From: Alphaproteobacteria bacterium PA2
GTDB lineage: Bacteria > Pseudomonadota > Alphaproteobacteria > Caulobacterales > Caulobacteraceae
Length of the DNA stretch: 64,000 nt
Reading direction: 5' to 3'
Assembly: GCA_002256425.1 (NCBI GenBank)
Contig: NKIZ01000001.1
Span: forward strand, 1,647,001 to 1,711,000
In this document: positions 35,468 through 43,215 of the stretch, in pieces
Layout of the letters: the number at the start of each line of letters is the position of its first letter
Numbering within the stretch: the first letter of the stretch is position 1
Position numbers and translations under genes: made by a program
The notes under the pieces: model-generated
Database searches by the model: none
What the model was told of the DNA's origin: nothing
The model's input: the letters and a program-made list of their open reading frames with translations, nothing else

Positions 35468-36385
35468 ATGGCTCTGAATAAGTTGGCGATTGGACTGGCG
35501 GTGGGTGGACTGCTGGGTCTGGCTACAGGCCCCGCCCTGGGACAGGCGCCTGTCAGGCGGCCGGTTCCGCCGGCGGGCCCTGAAAGCGGCGCGCCCCACG
35601 AGCTTCCGTCAAACCAGGAAAGCGCTGTCGATATTGACCGGTTCATCGGGCGGCCGAACGGCGCCTTCATGGGAGTGTTCGAGGGGCTTCTGACAAGGTC
35701 CATGCTGAGGGCCGGCGATCCCTATGCGGCAGGGCCCGCTGGAGCGGTTCTGGAATACCGCGACGACCTCTCGCTCGCCAGCCTCCCGTCCCACGGCCAG
35801 TCCCGTCTGATCCAGGCCGAAGGCGTATCGTTCTACTATGTGGTGGGGGGAAGCGGTCGACTGGATGCCGGTGCAGGAAGCCCTGCTCACGACCTTCACG
35901 CCGGGGTGGGCGTTCTCGCGGCTCCGAAGGCCAAGCACCGGTTCCTGAACACGGGAGATACGCCCCTGGACATGATCCGCCTCACCTGGAAGGACAATGA
36001 AGGTCTGACTGTCGCCCAGGATCTGAAGGTAGTGGATACGGATCAGGTTCCCTACGGCGCGCGACGCGCCCATTGGGTTCATGCCAGCAAGCCCATGTTC
36101 GGGGTGGCTGATGGCGTCAACATCACCCTGTCGGCCATCATGATCCCGCCTCTCAGCTATGCGGGGCCTCACGCCCATATCAAGGGCGTCGAGGAAATCT
36201 GGGTAAAGGCGGGACCGGGGGTCGGCTACGCCCTGCTGGGCAGCGAAATTCGCAAGTTTGATGGGGTGGGGGCGTTCCTGTCACCGCCAAACGGCCTGAC
36301 CACCCATTCATCCATGAACCTGGATGAGACCTCGCCACAGACCTGGCTTTACCTGTCCCGGCGATTGCCAACCGCGGACAGATAA
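35468..36385 (+). CDS. Exported cupin-domain protein
   Basis: A 305-residue protein starting at the ATG at 35468 with a signal peptide (MALNKLAIGLAVGGLLGLATGPALG). It has two cupin-like halves: one around RLIQAEGVSFYYVVGGSGRLDAG with GVLAAPKAKHRFLNTGD (about 118-165), and one around SYAGPHAHIKGVEEIWVKAGPGVGYALLG (about 235-265). The second keeps a metal-binding HxH and a Glu; the first lacks a clear HxH. Function is unknown; bicupins include oxalate decarboxylases, sugar isomerases and dioxygenases. It is divergent from the dienelactone hydrolase operon and shares operator A, so it belongs to the same regulon. Its stop faces a hairpin and a convergent gene. Confidence 0.84.
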   Translation: MALNKLAIGLAVGGLLGLATGPALGQAPVRRPVPPAGPESGAPHELPSNQESAVDIDRFIGRPNGAFMGVFEGLLTRSMLRAGDPYAAGPAGAVLEYRDDLSLASLPSHGQSRLIQAEGVSFYYVVGGSGRLDAGAGSPAHDLHAGVGVLAAPKAKHRFLNTGDTPLDMIRLTWKDNEGLTVAQDLKVVDTDQVPYGARRAHWVHASKPMFGVADGVNITLSAIMIPPLSYAGPHAHIKGVEEIWVKAGPGVGYALLGSEIRKFDGVGAFLSPPNGLTTHSSMNLDETSPQTWLYLSRRLPTADR

Positions 36386-36393
36386 CCGGAGAG

Positions 36394-36417
36394 GGGCCCC
36401 GCCTGGACCCGGGGCCC
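36394..36417. terminator. Hairpin between convergent cupin and hypothetical genes
   Basis: GGGCCCCG (36394-36401) pairs with CGGGGCCC (36410-36417) around an 8-base loop, in the 49-bp gap between two convergent stops. There is no T-run on either side, so it is a GC-rich hairpin that may protect or end both transcripts rather than a classical intrinsic terminator. Confidence 0.5.
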
Positions 36418-36434
36418 TGACGGGGACCTTCGCC

Positions 36435-36935
36435 TCATCGGCGGTTGAAGATGTCCCTGGACACCTGGTCCTTCGCCGGCAAACTGCGGACTGTGGTGAC
36501 GGTCAGCACCCTGCCGTCAGCCGAGAGGCTCCAGCTCTCCTTGAAGGTCGCAGAGACATTGCCCGGCATGCCGCCATAGGGCTGGGCCGTGGTGATGGTC
36601 AGGCCGTCGTCCTGGGTCGCCGCCGTGATGGTGGCCTTTTGCAGACCCGTATCGGTGAGGGTTTCGTGAGGCCTGCCGTCCAGGACATAGCTGCGGAAGG
36701 GTCGGGTTGGATTGATCACCTGCAGCGCGGTCGCTGACTGTTTGACCTCTACGACGGTTTCCTGATTGCCGAAGCCGCCAGCGCCAGGGGTGACCCGGGT
36801 CAGCCAGTAAACCGGATAGTTGTTGGGATCGCTCTTGGCGTTGTCACGCACCCAGATTCCCGTGAAGTCCGGCGCCGCGAGGGCCAGGCTTGGCAGCAGG
36901 GCCAGACAAATGGCCGGAGCCAGATACTTCTTCAT
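36435..36935 (-). CDS. Exported hypothetical protein, small beta-rich
   Basis: I start at the ATG at 36935 (MKKYLAPAICLALLPSLALA), which has GAGGAGCGG at good distance; another ATG five codons upstream overlaps the previous stop and is possible. The 166-residue product has a clear signal peptide of 20 residues, then a mainly beta-strand domain beginning PDFTGIWVRDNAKSDP. The FTGIW pattern with a C-terminal EVKQSATALQV and WSLSADGRVLTV resembles the lipocalin-like exported proteins often found beside catabolic genes, but I cannot name a family. It is the last gene of the operon RraA-like - MFS - isomerase-like - this gene and is probably periplasmic. Confidence 0.72.
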   Translation of the reverse strand: MKKYLAPAICLALLPSLALAAPDFTGIWVRDNAKSDPNNYPVYWLTRVTPGAGGFGNQETVVEVKQSATALQVINPTRPFRSYVLDGRPHETLTDTGLQKATITAATQDDGLTITTAQPYGGMPGNVSATFKESWSLSADGRVLTVTTVRSLPAKDQVSRDIFNRR

Positions 36936-36946
36936 GTCGCCGCTCC

Positions 36947-38038
36947 TCATGGCTGGGTTCCGTAGATTTTCACGCCCACCTTGTTGGCGATGTTGCGGAT
37001 ATTGCGCTGGGCCTCGACATAGTCCCCATTGGCGTTGAGGAACTCGACCAGCATGAAGATTTCCTTGTGCTTCAGTCGGCTTATACGGGCCAGGAACAGC
37101 TCGTAGTCCATGTTGCCGGTGCCGTTCATGGCCCAGTTCATGCCGGGCAGCATGTCGTTCCAGACGAAGTCCTTGGCGTGCACGTAGCGGATCTGGTCGC
37201 CGATCAGGTCGAAGGTCAGATCGATCATTTCCGACATGCGGAAGGCGTTGTTCGGGAACACCATGTTGGTGATGTCGAGGCCGCAGGTGATGCGCGCGTC
37301 GCCCACGTCCTCCCTCAACCGCTTGTGGGCCCAGGGGTTGTTGATGCTCTCCGTATTCACGGCCTCGATGGCGATCTCGACCTTGCTGCCAGCGGTGTCC
37401 TTGCAGATGCGCTTCAGGGCGTTGACCGATCGCATCCAGGCTTCACGACTCCAGTTCTTGGGATGGGCCCAGTTCCGGTTGGAGTACATGCCGCCTGCAT
37501 GTGTCAGGATCAACGGCAGGCCGAACTCTTCCGCCGAGTGGATGGCGTCGATGATATGGCGCTGCCACTTGTCAGCGTCTGGGTCCGGGGCGATGATGTT
37601 TCCGGCGCAATGGATGTTGTAGAAGGTCACGTCATTGGCCTTCAGGGCGCCCTTGATCTCGCGGACTTCGGAGTCGGGGATCTTGCGGTTCAGCCAGGTC
37701 GCCGAGCCGGCCTCGATGGCCGTCCATCCCGCATCACGGTGGGTCTTGAACAGCGCGTTCCAATCCTGGCCAGCGGCGCTGGTGAGCCGGGGCATGATCT
37801 GGCTGGAAAGGCGGATGGTCGCCTGCCCTGGGGTCGTATTGCGCTTCAGGTTTTCGGGCGGGCTCCACTGATAGAGGAAGTCTTCCCCCCAGACATCTTT
37901 CAGGCCGGGCACGGAATGTTTCGGGGCCGCCGCGGCCTTGGGCTTTGAGGGGGCAGCCCCGCTGGCGCCAGCGGCCACAGCCGCCGCGCCCGCGGCGAGG
38001 CTGCCGGCGAACAGGCTGCGCCTAGAAGGTTTGGTCAT
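36947..38038 (-). CDS. Exported sugar phosphate isomerase/epimerase-like protein, second copy
   Basis: A 363-residue protein with a twin-arginine signal (MTKPSRRSLFAGSLAAGAAA) and an alanine/proline-rich linker before a xylose-isomerase-like TIM barrel. Candidate metal ligands are Glu in IAIEAVNTES, Asp in CGLDITNMVF, His in RYVHAKDFVW and Glu in FMLVEFLNANG. It is not closely similar by eye to the isomerase-like protein at 33558-34475 but has the same fold and the same kind of signal. It should act in the periplasm on a sugar or sugar derivative. It lies 45 bp downstream of the ACS-type MFS gene, suggesting use of the same compound. Confidence 0.88.
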   Translation of the reverse strand: MTKPSRRSLFAGSLAAGAAAVAAGASGAAPSKPKAAAAPKHSVPGLKDVWGEDFLYQWSPPENLKRNTTPGQATIRLSSQIMPRLTSAAGQDWNALFKTHRDAGWTAIEAGSATWLNRKIPDSEVREIKGALKANDVTFYNIHCAGNIIAPDPDADKWQRHIIDAIHSAEEFGLPLILTHAGGMYSNRNWAHPKNWSREAWMRSVNALKRICKDTAGSKVEIAIEAVNTESINNPWAHKRLREDVGDARITCGLDITNMVFPNNAFRMSEMIDLTFDLIGDQIRYVHAKDFVWNDMLPGMNWAMNGTGNMDYELFLARISRLKHKEIFMLVEFLNANGDYVEAQRNIRNIANKVGVKIYGTQP

Positions 38039-38083
38039 CTGATTTGCTCCAGGATTGACTCAGGACAGAGGGCTTGGACGGGT

Positions 38084-39379
38084 TCAGGCCCCGGCGGCCG
38101 CCTCACCGTCCGGGGTGGAATCGGTAATGGGGTCCTTGACCACGAAGAGGTAGATGAGGGCGCCGGCCAGGGAGACCGCGGCGCTGATCAAGAGGGCGTT
38201 CACAAAAGAGCCCGTGCGGTCGACGACCATGCCGGTGATGAGAGGGGCGGCGGATCCACCGAAATAGCCGCCGAAATTCTGGATGCTGCCGAGGGAAGCG
38301 ATCAGTCGCCGCGGTGCGCTGACGCTCACCAGGGCCCAGCCGCCGCCGCTGGCCAGGTTCACGAAAAACATGGCAAGGGTAAGATAGACGATGGCGAGGG
38401 TCAGGTTTGGCGTGTAGGCCGCCGGAACCGTGAAAGCCGCCGCACCGACCAGGCCAAGACAGATAGGCCATTTGCGGCTGGTTACAGGCTTCAGGCCACG
38501 GGCCAAGAGCCAGTCGGCGAAGACGCCGCTGGACAGCTGTCCGAAGGTGCCGCCCACAAAGGGTATCATCAGGACCCAGCCGGACTGGGAAATGCTGAGA
38601 CCCCGCTCCTGCTGCAGATAGGCTGGGAGCCAGGTGACATAGAGGAACACCATGTAGATGACACCCATCCAGCCGAAGATCATTCCCCAGGTGGTGCGCT
38701 TGGTGAACAGGCTCCGCCATTCAGCGAAGCTCATCTGATTGTCCTCGTTTTCAGAGCGGTCCGTTCCCGACAGGTAGTCGACCTCGGCGGGCTCAAGCGC
38801 CACATCCCGACGATCCCGATAGATGGAGTACCAGGCCAGGGCTGCGGCTATTCCCAGTACACCCATGATGAGAAACATCCCGCGCCAGCCAAAGCTGAGC
38901 ATCAGGGCTGTCAGGATTGGTGGCGCCAGTGCAGGGGCGATTGTGGAGGAGGCGACGAAAATGCCTGTCGGACGTCCACGCTCGTGAATGGCGAACCAGT
39001 CTGCGAGAACCTTGGCTCCCGCGGGAAATTGCGGCCCTTCGCCGACGCCCAGGGCCAGTCTGGCCAGGATGAACTGGTTCAGGGTCTGGACGAGGCCAGC
39101 ACCTGCCTGGGCGACAGACCATAGCAGCATGCCGGCGCCGAGCATGACCCGGGCGCCGAACCGGTCGAGCATGACGCCGATGGGCAACTGGGCGAAGGCG
39201 TAGGGCAGGGAGAAGGCTGAGAGCAGCAGGCCCATCTGTGAGGCCGACAAATGCATCTCACTGCTGATCGCCTTGTTGGCGATGGAAAGCGTGCTGCGGT
39301 CCAGATAGTTGATCAGGCCCGCGATCACCAGGAGAGTCACGGCAGCGACTTGTATCCGCTGGATTTTCTTGGATTTCAT
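38084..39379 (-). CDS. MFS transporter, anion:cation symporter type (hexonate/hexuronate-like)
   Basis: Start at the ATG at 39379 (MKSKKIQRIQ); 431 residues, twelve membrane segments. Helix 1 ends in INYLDRSTLSIANKAI, a hallmark of the ACS family (ExuT, GudP, DgoT), followed by LLSAFSLPYAFAQLPIGVMLDRFGARVMLG. The glycine-rich ARLALGVGEGPQFPAGAKVLADWF is also typical. Relatives import hexuronates, galactonate, glucarate or similar organic acids with protons. In this locus galactonate or 2-keto-3-deoxygalactonate would fit the DgoK/DgoA genes. It lies between the RraA-like gene (28 bp) and the isomerase-like gene in one operon. Confidence 0.92.
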   Translation of the reverse strand: MKSKKIQRIQVAAVTLLVIAGLINYLDRSTLSIANKAISSEMHLSASQMGLLLSAFSLPYAFAQLPIGVMLDRFGARVMLGAGMLLWSVAQAGAGLVQTLNQFILARLALGVGEGPQFPAGAKVLADWFAIHERGRPTGIFVASSTIAPALAPPILTALMLSFGWRGMFLIMGVLGIAAALAWYSIYRDRRDVALEPAEVDYLSGTDRSENEDNQMSFAEWRSLFTKRTTWGMIFGWMGVIYMVFLYVTWLPAYLQQERGLSISQSGWVLMIPFVGGTFGQLSSGVFADWLLARGLKPVTSRKWPICLGLVGAAAFTVPAAYTPNLTLAIVYLTLAMFFVNLASGGGWALVSVSAPRRLIASLGSIQNFGGYFGGSAAPLITGMVVDRTGSFVNALLISAAVSLAGALIYLFVVKDPITDSTPDGEAAAGA

Positions 39380-39407
39380 TTTGTTTCCCCCCGGTTGTCT
39401 GCGGCCG

Positions 39408-40079
39408 CTAGATGCGGCCGAATTCAGCCAGCAAATCTTCCACGGTCTTGCCGCGTGCAACCCATTCCCGGGTGCGCTGCTCACGTTCGGCCTGTTCCGC
39501 CGCCAGGGTCAGGAATTCATCAGCGCGTTCCAGAGGTACAACCACGGCGGCGATGGTGTCAGCCACGATGAAGTCACCAGGCCTTACGATCACGCCACCG
39601 CAGGTGATGGGCACATTGATGGAGAGCTCTTCCTTGCGCTCGGAGAACATGGTGTGGGTGCCGCGGGCCGTGATGGCCCGGGTCCAGATCGGGAAGTTGA
39701 TGTCCTCAAGCTCGTCGGTATCCCGGCCGGCCCCGTCAATCACCATGGCCCGGATGCCGCGGTTCTTTGCCAGACCGCCCATCAGGCCGCCACAGACGGA
39801 GGTCTCGGTGTCGCCACCGGCGTCCACGACGATGATATCTCCGGGCTGACCCATTTCCAGGGCCTTGAGGGGATCGACCAGATCGCCGCCGGAAAGCTGG
39901 ACGGTGATGGCCTGGCCGCAGGCCTTGGCCTTGAACGGCGGCTTGATCGCCGAAACCATGACATTCTGGCGGTACATGACATCTGCAAAAATGCAGGAAA
40001 TCGAATAGCTCGGGAGCAGCTTGTCGAAGCGCTCCAGAAGGTCAGGACGACGTTCGAATTCGTTGAAAATCTTGAGCAC
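39408..40079 (-). CDS. RraA-like family protein (possible hydroxy-oxoacid aldolase / oxaloacetate decarboxylase)
   Basis: A 223-residue protein, start codon GTG at 40079. The family core is visible: VDAGGDTETSVCGGLMGGLAKNRGIRAMVIDGAGRD, where the G-x-G-x-x-A loop and the Arg-Asp pair bind Mg2+ and the substrate carboxylate in HMG/CHA aldolases, and the later GGVIVRPGDFIVADTIAAVVVP. The same fold also includes RraA, the RNase E inhibitor, but the catabolic setting favours a class II aldolase or decarboxylase giving pyruvate. It is first in the operon with the MFS transporter and isomerase-like genes, and divergent from dgoK across a 404-bp gap. Confidence 0.85.
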   Translation of the reverse strand: MLKIFNEFERRPDLLERFDKLLPSYSISCIFADVMYRQNVMVSAIKPPFKAKACGQAITVQLSGGDLVDPLKALEMGQPGDIIVVDAGGDTETSVCGGLMGGLAKNRGIRAMVIDGAGRDTDELEDINFPIWTRAITARGTHTMFSERKEELSINVPITCGGVIVRPGDFIVADTIAAVVVPLERADEFLTLAAEQAEREQRTREWVARGKTVEDLLAEFGRI

Positions 40080-40427
40080 GGTCAGAATACTCCATGCGGG
40101 CGCAAATGTGCTGCCGCCACGCTACCAATGTGAACCCGGGCGGATCGGCCAGAACCGTTTTGTCCACGATCAGGATAAGTCGGACAAGCCGCCGACACTC
40201 CCCTGCATCGTCAGGCCAAGCCCTGCCGAAAATGCGAAGATTCCCGCAAAAACGTCAGATCCTGACCTACAGGATGAAAACGATTGTCGGGGAGAGGGGG
40301 CCGTATTGTCAAGCTGACCCCAGGCCCAGTGAATGAGTCTCTGCACTAGGTGAGACATCAGTTTATTTCAGGTCCGACGGAGGAGGTGTCCCTCTGCCGA
40401 GGGCCTAGTCTGATGCCTGATTGGTCC

Positions 40428-40433
40428 TATAAT
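40428..40433 (+). promoter_or_regulatory. Probable -10 box of the dgoK promoter (TATAAT)
   Basis: A perfect TATAAT stands 51 bp before the dgoK ATG. No good -35 hexamer is seen 16-18 bp upstream, so a weak or activated promoter is likely. Transcription would begin near 40440, a few bases before operator B, so bound repressor would block initiation or early elongation. Confidence 0.5.
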
Positions 40434-40443
40434 GGCCCTACTG

Positions 40444-40459
40444 ATGAAATCGGTTGCAT
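40444..40459. promoter_or_regulatory. LacI-type operator B (ATGAAATCGGTTGCAT)
   Basis: Contains TGAAATCGGTTGCA, a full match to TGNAANCGNTTNCA, and differs from operator A by one base. It lies just after the expected transcription start of dgoK-dgoA-galM, 24 bp before the dgoK start codon. It could also affect the divergent RraA-like operon, though that start is 365 bp away. Confidence 0.75.
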
Positions 40460-40483
40460 GATGGAACACGCAGGCAGAATCCC

Positions 40484-41398
40484 ATGAATTCACCCTTTCT
40501 GGCCATCGATTGGGGCACCACCAACCTGCGCGCATGGGTTGTAGGTGATGACGGACAGCCAAAGGCGCATCGGGAGTTTCCCCTGGGGGTCGGTCGACTC
40601 GCACCGGGTGAAGCAATCCTGCGGTTCGCCGACACTGTGCAGCCGGCTATGGGCGCTGAGGAATTGCCCGCCGTCATGTGCGGCATGATCGGATCAAACC
40701 TTGGATGGACGCCGGTTCCTTATCTGGAATGTCCGGCATCGATCGACCCGGTGAGCCGGAAACTGCACCGGATCGAGCGTGAAGGAACTGCGGCATGGAT
40801 TGTCCCTGGCCTGCGGTGCGAGCGTCCGGATGGCGGGCCTGACGTCATGCGCGGCGAAGAGACCCATGTGCTGGGTTGGGTTGCCGCCAATCCCTCGCGG
40901 GCTCAGGGCGAGCACCTGATCTGCCATCCCGGAACCCATGCGAAGTGGGTGCGGGTGGTCGATGGACGGATCGAGGGCTTCGTCAGCTGCATGACGGGTG
41001 AAGTTTTCGACCTGCTCACCACACACAGTGTTCTCGCCAGCCCTGGCGATGCAGACAATGAGGGCGCCTTCACTGAGGGGGTGATGGCCGCAGGGCCAGG
41101 GGACGCTCTGGCCTCAAGGATGTTTACCGCCAGATCTCGTGTGGTCGGCGGCGGCATGCCGGCTGACCATGTGAACGCCTACCTTTCCGGTCTCCTGATC
41201 GGATCCGAAGTCGCCTCGGTTCCAGGTCTATTCGGTGTCGGACCCGGCACGCTCGTGTCAGTCATTGGAGACCTCAGGCTTGCCGGGCGGTATCGTCGCG
41301 TACTGGAGTTGCTCGGCTACAGGGTCGAAGTCCATGACGGAGAGTCCGCAGCCCTCTCCGGGATCGCCGCCCTGGCGGCTGGAGTCCTTGCCCGATGA
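40484..41398 (+). CDS. dgoK: 2-dehydro-3-deoxygalactonokinase
   Basis: Start at the ATG at 40484 (MNSPFLAIDWGTTNLRAWV); the frame extends ten codons upstream into the operator, which argues against the longer form. The 304-residue protein opens with the phosphate-binding AIDWGTTNLRAW of this kinase family and has the conserved MCGMIGSNLGW, GVAPGLRC-like IVPGLRCERPDG, MRGEETHVLGW and CHPGTHAKWV segments. It phosphorylates 2-keto-3-deoxygalactonate to the 6-phosphate (De Ley-Doudoroff pathway), in the cytoplasm. Its stop overlaps the dgoA start (ATGA). A galactonate dehydratase is not in the window. Confidence 0.95.
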   Translation: MNSPFLAIDWGTTNLRAWVVGDDGQPKAHREFPLGVGRLAPGEAILRFADTVQPAMGAEELPAVMCGMIGSNLGWTPVPYLECPASIDPVSRKLHRIEREGTAAWIVPGLRCERPDGGPDVMRGEETHVLGWVAANPSRAQGEHLICHPGTHAKWVRVVDGRIEGFVSCMTGEVFDLLTTHSVLASPGDADNEGAFTEGVMAAGPGDALASRMFTARSRVVGGGMPADHVNAYLSGLLIGSEVASVPGLFGVGPGTLVSVIGDLRLAGRYRRVLELLGYRVEVHDGESAALSGIAALAAGVLAR

Positions 41399-42024
41399 TC
41401 ACCTTCCAGTCGGCCTTCGAGGAAGCGCCGCTTGTGGCGATCCTTCGGGGGGTGCGTCCTGATGAGGTGGTCTCCATTGCTGAGGTACTGCATGAAACGG
41501 GCTTCCGACTGGTGGAAGTCCCGCTCAACTCGCCCCACCCCCTGGACAGCATCGCGGCCCTTCGCAAGATGGAGGGCCGGATGGTCTGGGGCGCCGGCAC
41601 CGTACTTGAGCCTGACCAGGTCAATGCCGTCGCCGCCGCAGGCGGTCGCATGATCGTCAGCCCAAATACCAATCCTGCAGTCATCACCAGGGCGGTTGAG
41701 CTAGGCCTTGAGTCGCTTCCGGGATTCGCCACCACCAGCGAAGCCTTTGCCGCCATTTCCGCCGGAGCACGTCGGCTGAAACTCTTTCCCGCGGCCAGCT
41801 ATGGTCCCGAGCACCTGAAGGCCCTTAAAGCGGTCCTGCCTGCGGAGGCTGATGTCATCCCCGTGGGCGGTGTGGGCCCGGATCAGATGGCGGCATGGGT
41901 TGCTGCAGGCGCCAGAGGGTTTGGCCTAGGTTCGGACCTCTATAAGCCTGGCATGACGGCCGAAGACGTCGGCCGCCGCGGGGCCGCCGCTCTTTCGGCC
42001 CTGCGGGCAGCCAGGGAAGGCTGA
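41395..42024 (+). CDS. dgoA: 2-dehydro-3-deoxy-6-phosphogalactonate aldolase
   Basis: A 209-residue class I aldolase of the KDPG/KDPGal family. The Schiff-base lysine is Lys129 (RRLKLFPAASYG) and the general base Glu41 (VEVPLNSP); both positions fit the E. coli enzyme. The phosphate-binding turn VGGVGPDQM follows. It splits 2-keto-3-deoxy-6-phosphogalactonate into pyruvate and glyceraldehyde 3-phosphate. The NSP after VEVPL and FPAASYGP favour the galacto form over the gluco form (KDPG aldolase), and the adjacent dgoK supports this. It is translationally coupled to dgoK and 3 nt before the aldose epimerase gene. Confidence 0.94.
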   Translation: MITFQSAFEEAPLVAILRGVRPDEVVSIAEVLHETGFRLVEVPLNSPHPLDSIAALRKMEGRMVWGAGTVLEPDQVNAVAAAGGRMIVSPNTNPAVITRAVELGLESLPGFATTSEAFAAISAGARRLKLFPAASYGPEHLKALKAVLPAEADVIPVGGVGPDQMAAWVAAGARGFGLGSDLYKPGMTAEDVGRRGAAALSALRAAREG

Positions 42025-42027
42025 CCG

Positions 42028-43194
42028 GTGCGACTCCTCCCAGTAATGGTCCTCGTCGGCATGCTGAACTCCAGCGTCGCAGCGGCAGGCGAGGTTCAGG
42101 TCGCTGACTTTGGGATCACCAGGGACGGGGCGCAGGTCAGGGCCTACACCCTGCTCAATGACAAAGGGGCCAGTGCCACCATCATGAACTATGGCGGCGC
42201 CATAACCTCGATCCGCGTGCCAGACCGGCGGGGCCAGTTCGGTAATGTGGTGATGAGCTATGCCGACCTGACGGGTTGGGAGACGGTCGGCCACGCAAAT
42301 TCCATCACCGGCCGCTACGCCAACCGTATCCGCAAGGGGTTCACCCTGGATGGCGCCTATTATCCGCTGCAGCAGAACCCGGCGGGCATCACCCTGCACG
42401 GGGGCCCGCCCGCCTATGCCACCCGGATCTGGACGGCCGAGCCCATCCGCCCGAAGGACGGCGCCGCCCTGACCCTTATCCTGGACAGCCCGGACGGCGA
42501 CCAGGGCTTTCCGGGGCGCCTCAAGGTTCTGGCGACCTACCGTCTGACCAACGACAACGCCTTGCGTCTGGACTTCCGGGCGACAACCGACGAGCCAACG
42601 GTGCTCAACCTCACCAACCACATCTATTTCAATCTCAGCGGCGCCAGCACGACTTCTGTCCATGACCATCGCCTGAGGCTTGAAGCCGACCGTATCGCCG
42701 TCAAGGACGGGCAGGGCATGCTCTCGGGAGAGCTGAAGCCCGTGGCCGGCACGGCCCTGGCCCTCGATGGTTCGGCGCCGCTCGGCAGGCTCGCTGCGGC
42801 GGCCGCCGATCCGGCCTTCGCCGCCCCACGCCAGGACGCCCAGCCCCTGGCGCCCGGCCAGGTGCGCAGCTTTGACCACTCCTATGTCTTCAAGCCCGGG
42901 GTGAACCGATTGGACCGGATCTCGGCGCGCCTGGAGGATGACGCCAGCGGTCGGGTCATGGAAATGCGGACGACCGAGACTTCGGTGCAGGTCTTCATCC
43001 CGGCCGGATCCAGACCCGGTCTGCTCAGCGACTCAGGCAAGCCCTTCCAGCCGGGGCCTGCCGTGGCGCTGGAAACCCAGCACCTGCCCGACAGCCCCAA
43101 TCATCCGGAATTTCCGTCCACGGTCCTGCGGCCGGGTCAGATATTCCATTCCACGACAGTGTTCAGATTCGGCCTTCTGCAGGATCATCCCTAG
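42028..43194 (+). CDS. galM: Aldose 1-epimerase with signal peptide
   Basis: A 388-residue protein with GTG start (42028), 3 nt after dgoA. The first 20 residues (RLLPVMVLVGMLNSSVAAA) form a signal peptide, so this mutarotase is probably periplasmic, unlike the E. coli enzyme. Catalytic residues are clear: His in ITLHGGPP, His in LNLTNHIYFNLSG, and Glu in the C-terminal ALETQHLPDSPNHPEFP. It interconverts alpha and beta anomers of galactose or glucose. Periplasmic anomer conversion would supply the beta form to the PQQ sugar dehydrogenase encoded convergently just downstream (21-bp gap). It ends the dgoK operon. Confidence 0.93.
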   Translation: MRLLPVMVLVGMLNSSVAAAGEVQVADFGITRDGAQVRAYTLLNDKGASATIMNYGGAITSIRVPDRRGQFGNVVMSYADLTGWETVGHANSITGRYANRIRKGFTLDGAYYPLQQNPAGITLHGGPPAYATRIWTAEPIRPKDGAALTLILDSPDGDQGFPGRLKVLATYRLTNDNALRLDFRATTDEPTVLNLTNHIYFNLSGASTTSVHDHRLRLEADRIAVKDGQGMLSGELKPVAGTALALDGSAPLGRLAAAAADPAFAAPRQDAQPLAPGQVRSFDHSYVFKPGVNRLDRISARLEDDASGRVMEMRTTETSVQVFIPAGSRPGLLSDSGKPFQPGPAVALETQHLPDSPNHPEFPSTVLRPGQIFHSTTVFRFGLLQDHP

Positions 43195-43215
43195 TCCTGC
43201 AGGCGTGTACGGCGT

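Larger units (their letters stand above)
40080..40483. other. Divergent regulatory region between RraA-like operon and dgoK operon
   Basis: A 404-bp gap. Its right end holds a perfect -10 box and a LacI-type operator (listed separately). The left 300 bp, next to the RraA-like gene, contains no open frame that looks real; short frames there have no family character. A second operator for the leftward operon was looked for and not seen. Confidence 0.5.
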
